A stretch of 64,000 nt of DNA from assembly GCA_016716235.1 (NCBI GenBank), contig JADJWS010000001.1, forward strand, positions 310,001 to 374,000, written 5' to 3'. This DNA comes from Candidatus Defluviilinea gracilis (lineage in GTDB: Bacteria; Chloroflexota; Anaerolineae; Anaerolineales; Villigracilaceae). Position 1 is the stretch's first letter. Every line of letters begins with the position of its first letter. The translations under genes were made by a program, and so were the position numbers. Below the pieces are notes generated by a model. It did not search any database. It was not told where the DNA came from and saw only the letters and a program-made list of their open reading frames with translations. Shown one piece after another: positions 44,435-52,795 of this stretch.

Positions 44435-46083
44435 CCTCGTTTACCCGTCAAACACCCGCCACCAGCCCAACCAATGCCGATACGCTCGTGTTCCGCGCCA
44501 CTTTCAACGAAACCGTTGTCAATGTGAGCGTCGGCGATTTCGCCGTGAACGGCGCCACCACAGCAACAGTGACGCTCGTCACACCCATTAGCGGAAGTGT
44601 GTACGATATCACCGTCTCGGGCGGCGACCTGGCGGGATTCAATGGAGTTGTCGGGCTTGATCTCGCTGGCGGGCAAGACATTACCGATTCTGTTGGCAAT
44701 GCGCTCCCCGCCGGGGAACCCGCCACCGATGAGACCTACACACTGGATAATTCTGCGCCTGCGCTGACATCCTTTGCTCGTCAAACTCCTCCCACCTCAC
44801 CGACCAATGCCGATACGCTCGTGTTCCGGGCGACTTTCAGCGAAACCGTTATCAACGTGAGCGTCGGTGATTTCGCCGTGAACGGGACAACCACCGCGAC
44901 CGTCACGCTCGTCACACCCATTAGTGGAAGTGTGTACGATATCACCGTCTCCGGCGGCGACCTGGCAGGATTCAACGGCGTGGTTGGCATCGATTTGAGC
45001 GGCGCACAGAACATCACCGATTCCCTTGGCAATGCGCTCCCCGCCGGGGAACCCGCCACCGATGAAACCTATACGCTTGACAATGGGGCTCCATCAATCA
45101 CATCTTTCACACGACAAACCCCTGCCACCACGCCGACCAATGCCGATACGCTCGTGTTCCGCGCGACTTTCAGCGAAACCGTTGTCAACGTGAGCATCGG
45201 CGATTTCGCCGTGAACGGGACAACCACCGCGACCGTCACGCTCGTCACACCCATTAGCGGAAGTGTGTACGATATCACCGTCTCCGGCGGCGACCTGGCA
45301 GGATTCAACGGCGTGGTTGGCATCGATTTGAGCGGCGCACAGAACATCACCGATTCCCTTGGCAATGCGCTCCCCGCCGGGGAACCTGCCACCGATGAAA
45401 CCTATACGCTTGACAATGGGGCTCCATCAATCACATCTTTCACACGACAAACCCCTGCCACCAGCCCGACCAATGCCGATACGCTCGTGTTCCGCGCCAC
45501 TTTCAACGAAACCGTTGTCAACGTGAGCGTCGGCGATTTCGCCGTGAACGGGACAACCACCGCAACCGTCACGCTCGTCACACCCATTAGCGGAAGTGTG
45601 TACGATATCACCGTCTCGGGCGGCGACCTGGCGGGATTCAATGGAGTTGTCGGGCTTGATCTCGCTGGCGGGCAGGATATCACCGATTCCCTTGGCAATG
45701 CGCTCCCCGCCGGGGAACCCGCCACCGATGAAACCTACACAGTCGACAATACCAGCACATCGCTCATCTCATTCGCTCGTCAAATACCCGCGACCAACCC
45801 AACCAACGCAGACGTTCTGGTCTTCCGGGCCACCTTTAGCGAAGATATGCTCAATGTCGATACGGCAGATTTCACGGTCAACGGAACGACCACGGCAACA
45901 GTGACACTTGTCACACCCATCAGCGGCTCCGTCTATGACATCACCGTCTCCGGCGGCGACCTGGCAGGATTCAACGGCGTGGTTGGCATCGATTTGAGCG
46001 GCGCTCAGAACATCACAGATTCTGTTGGAAACGCGCTCCCCGCCGGCGAACCCGCCACCGATGAAACCTACACAGTCGACAAC
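43426..46083 (+). repeat. Eight tandem 333-bp repeats coding for Ig-like domains
   Basis: Each unit codes for 111 residues containing TSFTRQTPATSPTNAD, TLVFRATF, VGDFAVNGTTTATVTL, SGGDLAGFNGVVG and LPAGEPATDETYTLDN. The spacing from one TSPTNAD-type motif to the next is 333 bp, except between units three and four, where it is 332. DNA identity between inner units is so high that unequal crossing-over is likely. Confidence 0.9.
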
Positions 46084-47067
46084 TCGGGACCCATCGTCAC
46101 CGCCTCAGTACCGGCAAACACCGCCACCGTAACCGGACCAACCCAGTTAACCGTCACCTACAACGAAGATGTAAAAAATGACGCCTCGGCAGGCGCGGCG
46201 AACAACATCGTCAATTACCTGCTGGTCGAAGCCGGCGTGAACGCCGCCTTCGATACGCTTTCATGCCTGGGCGGCGCGGTTGCCGACGATACAGCCATAA
46301 CGATCAATACCGCCGCCTACACAAACAACGGCGGAAGCGGTCCATTTATTGCCACGCTCGATATCAACGGCGGCATCCCGCTTCCCGTGGGAACGTATCA
46401 ACTCTACGTGTGCGGAACCACATCCATCGAGAATCTGATCAACCTTGAATTAAACGACGGGCTGGTAGATACGATCATCCGGTTCACAGTGATCGGCGGA
46501 GGCGCAGGCGGCGGAGGCGGGGGAAGCGCGCCCGCAAACCAACGCAGCGCTGTGCCAGCCACGGGCTTCCCGCAAGGCATACTCACCACCCTGCCGCTTC
46601 AACCTGCGGAAAAAGCCTACACCGCCACAAGCCTGTGGATCGAAATTCCGCGCCTCGGCGTAAAGATGAACATTGTCGGCATCCCACAGACAAAAGACGG
46701 CTGGGATGTGACCTGGCTTGCGCGCGATGCCGGCTGGCTCAACGGCTCGGCATTCCCCACCTGGCAGGGCAACTCAGTCCTCACCGGTCACGTATGGACA
46801 GAAACCAACAAACCCGGCCCCTTCAACAAACTCAAAGACCTGCAATATGGCGACCAGGTCAAGATCCACGCCTTCGGTCAAGTATTCATTTACGAGATCC
46901 GCGAATCGGCATTGATCTCCTCCACCGACACAACATCAATGATGAAGCACGAGGAAAAAACCTGGCTCACCCTCATCACCTGCGAAGGGTTCAACGCCAA
47001 GACAGGCGACTACCTCTACCGCCGCATGGCGCGCGCCGTGCTGGTCAGCGTGATCGCAGACAAATAA
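44371..47067 (+). CDS. Ig-repeat protein with C-terminal sortase domain (continuation after frame break)
   Basis: An 898-residue frame that begins within repeat three with a non-genuine TTG start, so it is the distal part of the gene at 41888; the restored product would have 1,726 residues. After the remaining repeats comes a 130-residue domain (from about 46084; VTASVPANTATVTG), a Gly linker, the sorting-signal-like VPATGF (46552-46569) and a sortase domain (about 46600-47067): LWIEIPRLGVKMNI, NSVLTGHVW (His 46789), LTLITCEGF (Cys 46981) and YRRM (Arg 47020). His, Cys and Arg are all in place, so the transpeptidase may be active. It is fused to its surface protein, which is unusual. Class assignment (D/E/F) is open. 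Confidence 0.85.
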   Translation: MPAGEPATDETYTLDNSAPALTSFTRQTPATSPTNADTLVFRATFNETVVNVSVGDFAVNGATTATVTLVTPISGSVYDITVSGGDLAGFNGVVGLDLAGGQDITDSVGNALPAGEPATDETYTLDNSAPALTSFARQTPPTSPTNADTLVFRATFSETVINVSVGDFAVNGTTTATVTLVTPISGSVYDITVSGGDLAGFNGVVGIDLSGAQNITDSLGNALPAGEPATDETYTLDNGAPSITSFTRQTPATTPTNADTLVFRATFSETVVNVSIGDFAVNGTTTATVTLVTPISGSVYDITVSGGDLAGFNGVVGIDLSGAQNITDSLGNALPAGEPATDETYTLDNGAPSITSFTRQTPATSPTNADTLVFRATFNETVVNVSVGDFAVNGTTTATVTLVTPISGSVYDITVSGGDLAGFNGVVGLDLAGGQDITDSLGNALPAGEPATDETYTVDNTSTSLISFARQIPATNPTNADVLVFRATFSEDMLNVDTADFTVNGTTTATVTLVTPISGSVYDITVSGGDLAGFNGVVGIDLSGAQNITDSVGNALPAGEPATDETYTVDNSGPIVTASVPANTATVTGPTQLTVTYNEDVKNDASAGAANNIVNYLLVEAGVNAAFDTLSCLGGAVADDTAITINTAAYTNNGGSGPFIATLDINGGIPLPVGTYQLYVCGTTSIENLINLELNDGLVDTIIRFTVIGGGAGGGGGGSAPANQRSAVPATGFPQGILTTLPLQPAEKAYTATSLWIEIPRLGVKMNIVGIPQTKDGWDVTWLARDAGWLNGSAFPTWQGNSVLTGHVWTETNKPGPFNKLKDLQYGDQVKIHAFGQVFIYEIRESALISSTDTTSMMKHEEKTWLTLITCEGFNAKTGDYLYRRMARAVLVSVIADK

Positions 47068-47114
47068 CGCCCGTAAATAAAAGCTCTTCCCCGTTAATGA
47101 CGGGAGACCCATAA

Positions 47115-47156
47115 AATCAAAAGAGTCCATCGTTGAACCGGTGGACTCTTTTGATT
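47115..47156. terminator. Strong hairpin, likely terminator downstream of the sortase gene
   Basis: AATCAAAAGAGTCCA (47115-47129) pairs perfectly with TGGACTCTTTTGATT (47142-47156). The T-rich arm forms a U-rich tail in part. It may serve both strands; the 232-bp gap to 47300 has no gene. Confidence 0.7.
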
Positions 47157-47299
47157 CAATACGCTTCAGAGATGACAAACACTGGACGCGAATACCCCGC
47201 GCCCAATGGATGAAAATCAAATCGCTTCATTTCCGACGGGAAACCTGACAACCGCGCCTCGGCTTTTTTCCCCGCGTATATGGTATTTTTGAGCAGGTT

Positions 47300-47749
47300 C
47301 TAGCCTTTTTCATCCTGTATCTTGTATGGAATGGTCATGAGAAACCCGATCGCGATAATAACCTGCCCAATGAGCACTCCCGCCGATTGCCATGGACCGA
47401 AATACGGGACGTTCGGCAACGGCTGAGTGCCCAATCCGAAAATATCCGCCATGCCCGTAAACACCGCGATCACATAACCCGTGCTCACCAACCGCAAACC
47501 AAAATCGGCAACGATACTCCGTTGCTCCCTGCCCCACAGCGCCATGAGCCCAATAGACCCGCCCACACAGATCATCGCCAACCCAATGAGAAAAACGGAA
47601 ATTTGAATAAACCCAACCACCGTACTACGATCCCAACCAAACCAGCCGGGTTTTGCCCCCACAGTAAAAATAAACAAGCCCAGCCCAATAAGAATTAGGC
47701 TGAGTCGGATTCGCAAACGCGAAACTCGAAAACCGGGTTCGCCGTTCAT
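47300..47749 (-). CDS. Hypothetical membrane protein, four membrane segments
   Basis: A 149-residue protein with four hydrophobic segments (starting near SLILIGLGLFIF, IQISVFLIGLAMICV, TGYVIAVFTGMADIF and GVLIGQVIIAIGFLMTI). The start at 47749 overlaps the stop of the dipeptidase gene by four bases (ATGA), so the two are coupled. No known family was recognised; a role connected with the dipeptidase is only suggested by the overlap. Confidence 0.7.
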   Translation of the reverse strand: MNGEPGFRVSRLRIRLSLILIGLGLFIFTVGAKPGWFGWDRSTVVGFIQISVFLIGLAMICVGGSIGLMALWGREQRSIVADFGLRLVSTGYVIAVFTGMADIFGLGTQPLPNVPYFGPWQSAGVLIGQVIIAIGFLMTIPYKIQDEKG

Positions 47750-48837
47750 TTCGGCAAATGCTCTCGTAAAAATCTCAGCCAATTGCCGCCCAAAATATTT
47801 TCCGCGTCCGCTTCAGTGTAGCCGCGCTCAAGCAACTTGCCGCGCACCATCTGCAGGTCGGCGATGGTATCCAACTCGGCAGGGATCGACTGCAAGCCAA
47901 AGCCGCCGTCGAAATCAGAGCCGATTGCCGCATGGAGGGAATTGCCCGCGATCTGGCACACATGGTCGATGTGAGCCACGTACGCATCCAACGGTACCTC
48001 CTCGCGGCTCGCAGTTTTGCGGTTCCAACCTACCTTGAGAAAGGTGTTGAACGGGATGAGCCCCTGCACGCCGCCGCGTTCGATCAACCCTGCAATGACG
48101 CGATCAGACACATGGCGGTTTGACTCTGACCCTTTCATCAGCGCGGCGCAATTCGAATGACTTGCCATCACCGCGCCTTCATAACGATCGAGAGACTCCA
48201 ACGCGGCGGCTTCGTCCATGTGACTCAGGTCGAGGATGAAATTAAAATCTGCCATGGCAGAAATCAACTGGCGCCCTTCGTCGGTCAGCCCGCCGGGTTC
48301 GCCGGTGCCGCCGCAGTAGCGCGTTCCCACCCAGGCAAGACCGATCATGCGCAAGCCCAGTTCCCACCATTCGGAGAGTTCCTTAATAGAGCGAATTCCC
48401 TCCGCGCCTTCCATGAGCATCACCAATCCCACCGGGGGTCCTTCGTCTTCACGCGCGGGCTGTGACCAATGTTGAAGATGGGAATCCAGTTCGCCCGTCG
48501 AGGCGATGAGGCGGAATTTGTCCGGGTGCGAATCCGCAAGTTTGCGATAGGCAGTCGCCTGGTCGCGATAGAGTTTGCGAGCGGTGTCGAAGTCGGGATA
48601 CCACAGGCTGTCCCACGTTTCTTTTTTTCGCGCGGGGGTGGCGAACAATGTCGAGAATACGACCGCCACATTGCCGCGTTGGTATTCGCGCCATCCGAGC
48701 GTGCAATCGCCCATGCGTTCGGGGATGAGGGTGCTCGCTTCGAGGCGGCGCGTTTCAGCCACCGGGCGCGTGTAATCGCGCTTGAAGGTGAGCATGTTCC
48801 AGGCAAGGTCCTGGTGAGAGTCAACGATGAGAGTCAT
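47746..48837 (-). CDS. Membrane dipeptidase (renal dipeptidase, M19 family)
   Basis: A 363-residue zinc hydrolase with a TIM-barrel fold that cleaves dipeptides. The metal ligands are recognisable: H-x-D in DSHQDLAW (residues 6-13), Glu in MLMEGAEG, His in LDLSHMDE and ASHSNC, and Asp in IGSDFDGGFG near 310. The length is normal. No signal peptide is visible, so it may be cytoplasmic, as in many bacterial relatives that recycle D-amino-acid dipeptides. It overlaps a small membrane-protein gene downstream. Confidence 0.88.
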   Translation of the reverse strand: MTLIVDSHQDLAWNMLTFKRDYTRPVAETRRLEASTLIPERMGDCTLGWREYQRGNVAVVFSTLFATPARKKETWDSLWYPDFDTARKLYRDQATAYRKLADSHPDKFRLIASTGELDSHLQHWSQPAREDEGPPVGLVMLMEGAEGIRSIKELSEWWELGLRMIGLAWVGTRYCGGTGEPGGLTDEGRQLISAMADFNFILDLSHMDEAAALESLDRYEGAVMASHSNCAALMKGSESNRHVSDRVIAGLIERGGVQGLIPFNTFLKVGWNRKTASREEVPLDAYVAHIDHVCQIAGNSLHAAIGSDFDGGFGLQSIPAELDTIADLQMVRGKLLERGYTEADAENILGGNWLRFLREHLPK

Positions 48838-48847
48838 ACATTCAAAA

Positions 48848-48873
48848 AAGCGCCCCGCGAGGGCGGGACGCTT
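48848..48873 (-). terminator. Rho-independent terminator of the S1 gene
   Basis: A GC-rich hairpin AAGCGTCCCGCC / GGGCGCTT just after the stop at 48879 on the minus strand is followed by a run of six T. Confidence 0.8.
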
Positions 48874-48878
48874 GCCTT

Positions 48879-50153
48879 TTATTTTTCCTCGGTCGATTCG
48901 GTCGGCGGATCGAACGGTGAATCTCCCGCAGGATCATCATCTTCGGCGTCGAACTCCGCCGCGAGCATTTTGAAATCTTTGTCGGCGAAGGCGGCCGAGT
49001 CCACTTTGCGAAGGCTCAAGCCAATGCGATGCTGGTCGGCGTCGATGCGGATGACGCGCAGGGTTTTCACATCGCCCTCGTGCAACGCTTCCTTCGGGTG
49101 TTCGATGCGCTGTTCTGAAATTTCGGAGATGTGAATAAGACCTTCCACATCTTCGTCGAGGCGGGCAAACGCGCCAAACTTCGTCAGGCGCGTGATCTTG
49201 CCTTCCACAAGTTGACCGACGCTGTACTTTTCGATGCGCGCGCGCCACGGATCGTCTTGTAAAGCGCGCACCGACAAACCGATGCGCTTCTTTTCACGAT
49301 CGATGTTGATCACCTTCACTTTCACTTCCTGCCCAACTTCGAGCGCTTCGCGCGGGTGATCGATATGATCCCACGAAAGTTCTGAAAGATGCACCAACCC
49401 GTCCGCGCCGTTGACGTTGATGAAGGCGCCGAAACTGGCGAGGCTGGTCACGCGCCCGGTATAGACCTGGCCTTCCTGCAATTCGTCGATGACGCGCTCT
49501 TTCAACGACTGGCGCGATTCGGCGCTGGCCGCGCGTTCCGAAACGATCAGGCGGCGGCGTTCTCGGTCCACTTCAATCACACGAATGGAGATGGGTTGCC
49601 CTACCATCTTCTGATATTTTTGCTCGGGTGTTTCGCCGGCGATCTGGCTTCGGCGCAACGCCCCGATCTGTGACGATGGGAGAAATCCGCGCAAGCCTTC
49701 CACAGCCGCGATCAGCCCGCCCTTATTGAAGCCGATGATCTTGGTTTCGATCACCACCGCGTCGGTGATAAGTTTTTCCACGTCGTCCCATGAAATTTGT
49801 TCCTGCGCGCGTTTGAGGGAGAGGACAACGTTCCCGTTCGCGTCTTCGGGATTGATCACGAACGCATGGACTTCCTGCCCGACCGACAACGCCTCGATCT
49901 CCGCCGGGGTGAGTTGATCCAATTCTCGACCGGAGACCACACCCTCAGATTTCGCGCCAATGCTGATGAGAATCTGGCTGGGGCTGATGCTGGCAATTGT
50001 CCCTTTGCGAATCTCGCCAGCCTGTGGCAGGTCGACGTTTAATTCCTGCTCATTGAGCAGTGATTCCATGGTTTGATTGTTCGCATGATTTTGTTCTCCC
50101 TGCGGATTGCGATCGCTCCCTTGGGTAGGCAGGGCTTGGTTTTCGTCTGTCAC
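48879..50153 (-). CDS. rpsA: 30S ribosomal protein S1-like, four S1 domains
   Basis: A 424-residue RNA-binding protein. After an acidic N-terminal 45 residues there are four S1 domains (about 46-115, 130-200, 220-290, 305-375) with the typical GxVxxIxxFGAFV/I pattern: GRVTSLASFGAFINVNGADG and GKITRLTKFGAFARLDEDVEG in the last two. The C-terminus is acidic. The protein holds mRNA at the ribosome. The start is GTG at 50153 with GGAG six bases upstream. TTGTCA and TATAAT 17 bases apart lie before it, and a terminator after it, so it seems to be a single-gene unit. Confidence 0.9.
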   Translation of the reverse strand: MTDENQALPTQGSDRNPQGEQNHANNQTMESLLNEQELNVDLPQAGEIRKGTIASISPSQILISIGAKSEGVVSGRELDQLTPAEIEALSVGQEVHAFVINPEDANGNVVLSLKRAQEQISWDDVEKLITDAVVIETKIIGFNKGGLIAAVEGLRGFLPSSQIGALRRSQIAGETPEQKYQKMVGQPISIRVIEVDRERRRLIVSERAASAESRQSLKERVIDELQEGQVYTGRVTSLASFGAFINVNGADGLVHLSELSWDHIDHPREALEVGQEVKVKVINIDREKKRIGLSVRALQDDPWRARIEKYSVGQLVEGKITRLTKFGAFARLDEDVEGLIHISEISEQRIEHPKEALHEGDVKTLRVIRIDADQHRIGLSLRKVDSAAFADKDFKMLAAEFDAEDDDPAGDSPFDPPTESTEEK

Positions 50154-50185
50154 TTGATACTCCGGTTGATAAAAATGTAAGCGGG

Positions 50186-50214
50186 ATTATACAGGTGAAT
50201 GTACAAGTTGACAA
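50186..50214 (-). promoter_or_regulatory. Promoter of the S1 gene
   Basis: On the minus strand TTGTCA (50214-50209) and TATAAT (50191-50186) are 17 bases apart, close to the sigma-70 consensus, about 33 bases before the GTG start. Confidence 0.65.
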
Positions 50215-50293
50215 CCCGCCCAGACAACCATGTGAAAAAAAATATTCGGGATGGCGGAGAAACTCCCGCCGGATTCACCTCACCGGCTTTAGT

Positions 50294-50322
50294 TTGGGAA
50301 TTTTTCAAACACGCGTTATAAT
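50294..50322 (+). promoter_or_regulatory. Promoter of the chelatase gene
   Basis: TTGGGA (50294-50299) and TATAAT (50317-50322) are 17 bases apart. The start codon at 50343 has GGAG at 50331-50334. No further feature was seen in the gap 50154-50342. Confidence 0.6.
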
Positions 50323-50342
50323 CACGCTTCGGAGTCACATTA

Positions 50343-51443
50343 ATGCCACCTATTTTTCCCTTCACAGCTATTGTAGGACAGGAGCGCATGAAACGCGCTC
50401 TGATCTTAAACGCCGTAGATACGCGTATCGGCGGCGTGCTTATTCGCGGCGAACGCGGCACTGCCAAATCCACCGCGTCGCGCTCGCTTGCCGCGCTGCT
50501 TCCCAGCGTTAAAGTAGTGGACGATTGCCGCTTCGGGTGCGACCCCGACAAGCCCAACACCTGGTGCACCGAATGTAAGGAACGGTTCGCCGGCAACAAA
50601 AAAATTCCATCGCACACGCGCACAACCTCGTTCGTAAACCTGCCCGTTTCCGCCACCGAAGACCGCGTGGTCGGCACGCTTGATATCGAGCAGGCGATTC
50701 AAAAAGGCGAACGACACTTTGAGCCGGGCGTGCTCGCCGGCGCGAATCGCGGCTTGCTCTACATTGACGAAGTCAATTTGTTGGACGATCACGTGGTAGA
50801 TGTTCTCCTGGACTCTGCCGCGATGGGAACCAACATGGTCGAACGCGAAGGGATTTCGTTCTCACACCCCGCCCGCTTCATTCTCGTGGGGACGATGAAT
50901 CCCGAGGAAGGCGAGCTTCGCCCGCAATTGTTAGATCGTTTCGCCCTCTCGGTGGATATCGTCGGCATCCGCGACGCGCGCGAACGCGTGATGATCATGG
51001 AACGCAACCTGGGTTTCGAACAAGACGCGGAGTCGTTCCGTCAGCAGTGGAAACTGAAAGAGGATGAGCTATCGCGCCAAATCGAAAAAGGACGCGAACT
51101 CGTCGGCGAAGTTAAACATACCAGCCGCGATTTGCTGTCCATCGCCGCGTTGACCGCATCTCTCAATGTGGACGGTCACCGCGCCGACTTGGTCATCTTG
51201 AAAGCCGCGCGCGCCCAAGCCGCATTTGAAGGTCGCACAAAGATCAACGACCACGATATCGCGCTTGCCGCCGAACTGGCGCTCCCCCACCGCATCAAAC
51301 GGACTCCTTTCCAGCAAGCCGAGATGACGACCGAGCAATTGCAGGAACGCATCGAGCAATTGGCGGGGCAGTCTATGCCGGATGAGTCTGAAGCGGACGA
51401 GTCTGAGTCTCAGCAGAATAAAACCGAAGAAAAAAAAACTTAA
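50343..51443 (+). CDS. Mg/Co-chelatase-type AAA+ ATPase (ChlI/BchI domain)
   Basis: A 366-residue MoxR/ChlI-type ATPase that works in metal insertion into tetrapyrroles. Walker A is RGERGTAKST (residues 36-45); a Cys-rich insert with four Cys between residues 60 and 80 (RFGCDPDKP, WCTECKERF) may bind metal; Walker B is LLYIDEVNLLDD near 140; the arginine-finger region is PQLLDRFALSVDI. The C-terminal 30 residues are acidic. The frame ends with TAA right after the heptamer A_AAA_AAA (51431-51437), and the VWA gene follows in the -1 frame without an intervening stop. The product may therefore be both this short protein and a 686-residue fusion, as reported for chlD genes. Confidence 0.88.
   Translation: MPPIFPFTAIVGQERMKRALILNAVDTRIGGVLIRGERGTAKSTASRSLAALLPSVKVVDDCRFGCDPDKPNTWCTECKERFAGNKKIPSHTRTTSFVNLPVSATEDRVVGTLDIEQAIQKGERHFEPGVLAGANRGLLYIDEVNLLDDHVVDVLLDSAAMGTNMVEREGISFSHPARFILVGTMNPEEGELRPQLLDRFALSVDIVGIRDARERVMIMERNLGFEQDAESFRQQWKLKEDELSRQIEKGRELVGEVKHTSRDLLSIAALTASLNVDGHRADLVILKAARAQAAFEGRTKINDHDIALAAELALPHRIKRTPFQQAEMTTEQLQERIEQLAGQSMPDESEADESESQQNKTEEKKT
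51431..51437 (+). other. Candidate -1 programmed frameshift site A_AAA_AAA
   Basis: In the chelatase frame the codons read GAA AAA AAA ACT TAA, giving the heptamer A AAA AAA with codon boundaries exactly as required for simultaneous slippage. After a -1 slip the frame continues AAC TTA AAG and stays open into the VWA domain at 51494. The zero-frame stop is at 51441-51443. Only a weak hairpin follows (GCTC/GAGC). Confidence 0.6.
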
Positions 51444-51493
51444 AGCTCGAAGATGAGCGCGAGGAAGGTCCGCAGGAGGGCAAGCCTGAGCCA

Positions 51494-52402
51494 ATGCCGC
51501 AGGATGTGTTTGCGAACACGTCGGCGAATTGGTGGGAAGGCGGACAGAAAGTAAAAGCGGGAGAGAAGTTCCAACCCCGCAAATTAAACACGCCTCTCGA
51601 TAAACTCACCCGCAAACAGGCGGGACGGCGTTCGCTTACCAAAACCGAGCGCAAACACGGACGGTATATCAAAGCGCGTCCCGCCGGTGAAAAGAAGGAC
51701 GATATCGCCTTCGATGCCACCATTCGCGCCGCCGCGCCTCACCAGAAAAAACGGACAGAAAAAAGAAAACGGCTTGCTTTTGCCATCGAGTCGTCGGACT
51801 TGCAACGCAAGATCCGCGTGAAGCGCGTGGCAAATCTTGTATTGTTTTTGGTGGACGCTTCGTGGTCCATGGCGGTCGCTGAGCGCATGAACGCGACGAA
51901 GGGCGCGATCTTGTCATTGCTCACGGACGCGTATCAACGCCGCGACCGAGTTGGGCTGATCGTCTTCCAAAAAGATCGGGCGACGCTCGTGTTGCCCCCA
52001 ACAAATTCGGTTCAACTTGCCCAGCGCGCGTTGATGGACATCCCCGTCGGCGGGAAGACCCCGCTTTCGGCGGGCTTGTTCATGGCGGCGGATGTGTTGC
52101 GGCAAGAGAAACTCCATCACCCCGATGTGGAACCATTGTTGATCGTTCTCACCGACGGCGCGGGGAACGTGTCCATTGGCACAATGCCCCCGCAAGAGGA
52201 ATCGTACAAATTCGCCGAACTCATCGCCAACGAAAAGATCAAATGTGTGGTCATCAACATGGAACACGCCGCTTTCGATCAGGGACTCGCGCAACAATTG
52301 GCGAATCACCTCAAAGCGCCGTGTTACGCGCTCAGCGAGTTAAAAGCGGAGAATTTGTATCATGCGGTGAAGGATGAGATGGCGAAGCCGATGAAGAAGT
52401 GA
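51494..52402 (+). CDS. Mg/Co-chelatase-type VWA protein (ChlD C-terminal part)
   Basis: A 302-residue protein from the first ATG, but the frame is open upstream to the slip site, so it is likely also made as the C-terminal part of an ATPase-VWA fusion. The first 110 residues are basic and charged. The VWA domain starts near 113 and has the complete MIDAS: DASWSM, then Thr in GGKTPLSAG and Asp in VLTDGAGN. In chelatases this domain contacts the large subunit via its metal site. AGGAGGG lies 13 bases before the ATG, so independent initiation is possible. The large CobN/ChlH subunit is not in the window. Two hairpins follow. Confidence 0.85.
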   Translation: MPQDVFANTSANWWEGGQKVKAGEKFQPRKLNTPLDKLTRKQAGRRSLTKTERKHGRYIKARPAGEKKDDIAFDATIRAAAPHQKKRTEKRKRLAFAIESSDLQRKIRVKRVANLVLFLVDASWSMAVAERMNATKGAILSLLTDAYQRRDRVGLIVFQKDRATLVLPPTNSVQLAQRALMDIPVGGKTPLSAGLFMAADVLRQEKLHHPDVEPLLIVLTDGAGNVSIGTMPPQEESYKFAELIANEKIKCVVINMEHAAFDQGLAQQLANHLKAPCYALSELKAENLYHAVKDEMAKPMKK

Positions 52403-52411
52403 CGAAACAGA

Positions 52412-52442
52412 GACCTCCGAGATTTTAAAAATCTCGGAGGTC
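52412..52442 (+). terminator. Hairpin after the VWA gene
   Basis: GACCTCCGAGATTTT (52412-52426) pairs perfectly with AAAATCTCGGAGGTC (52428-52442) around a single-base centre. It has no T-run of its own; it may act with the next hairpin. Confidence 0.5.
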
Positions 52443-52459
52443 TGCGTTGAGAAAAACGA

Positions 52460-52494
52460 AGAGACTGTCACCTTGCAGGTGACAGTCTCTTTTT
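52460..52494 (+). terminator. Rho-independent terminator
   Basis: AGAGACTGTCACCT (52460-52473) pairs with AGGTGACAGTCTCT (52477-52490), loop of three, followed by TTTT. It ends the chelatase transcript. Confidence 0.8.
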
Positions 52495-52663
52495 AAACAA
52501 AATAAAGCATCAGGCAAGCGATCCCCGCGCAGATGGTTAGGAGCAAGAGCAGGGCAATGACTGCAAGTCGTTGCGGGGTGGCGCCGCGTAGATCGTCGCG
52601 GTATTGCCCTACGTGCCCTAGGCTAATGAGTAAAGATGCAATGAACTCGAAAAGTTCAGCCAA
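52493..52663 (-). CDS. Possible small membrane protein
   Basis: A frame on the minus strand ends with a hydrophobic segment (LAVIALLLLLTICAGIACLM) and a short tail, stop at 52493-52495. A TTG at 52663 would give 56 residues. The frame stays open through the homopolymer run at 52709-52729, and no ATG was seen. The composition is that of a soluble head with a single membrane helix. It may be a degraded or mis-assembled gene; function unknown. Confidence 0.3.
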   Translation of the reverse strand: MAELFEFIASLLISLGHVGQYRDDLRGATPQRLAVIALLLLLTICAGIACLMLYFV

Positions 52664-52708
52664 TGAACTCGCTCCGTTAAACCAGTGGTTGGCGTGGATG
52701 GGGGATTC

Positions 52709-52729
52709 AAAAAAAAAAAAGGGGGGGGG
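52709..52729. repeat. Homopolymer pair A12-G9
   Basis: Twelve A are followed by nine G, which is unlike anything else in the window. It could be an assembly or sequencing artefact, or a slippage-prone site. It lies in the gap between a possible small gene and the thioesterase. Confidence 0.6.
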
Positions 52730-52795
52730 AGGTGTAGCTGGTGGGCGGTATATCCGGAACTGCGCGCGGGACTGATTACTCGACCACCCTGTTTG

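Noticed and set aside
43232..44784. Long minus-strand frames opposite the Ig-like repeats
   Set aside because: They repeat with the 333-bp period, as expected for the antisense of a repetitive gene.
43426..46083. CRISPR array
   Set aside because: The repeats are 333 bp, directly adjacent, and code for protein domains; there are no spacers.
50343..52402. Evidence of bacteriochlorophyll synthesis
   Set aside because: Only the ATPase and VWA parts of a chelatase are here; no ChlH/BchH or other pigment gene. A cobalt chelatase role is equally likely.
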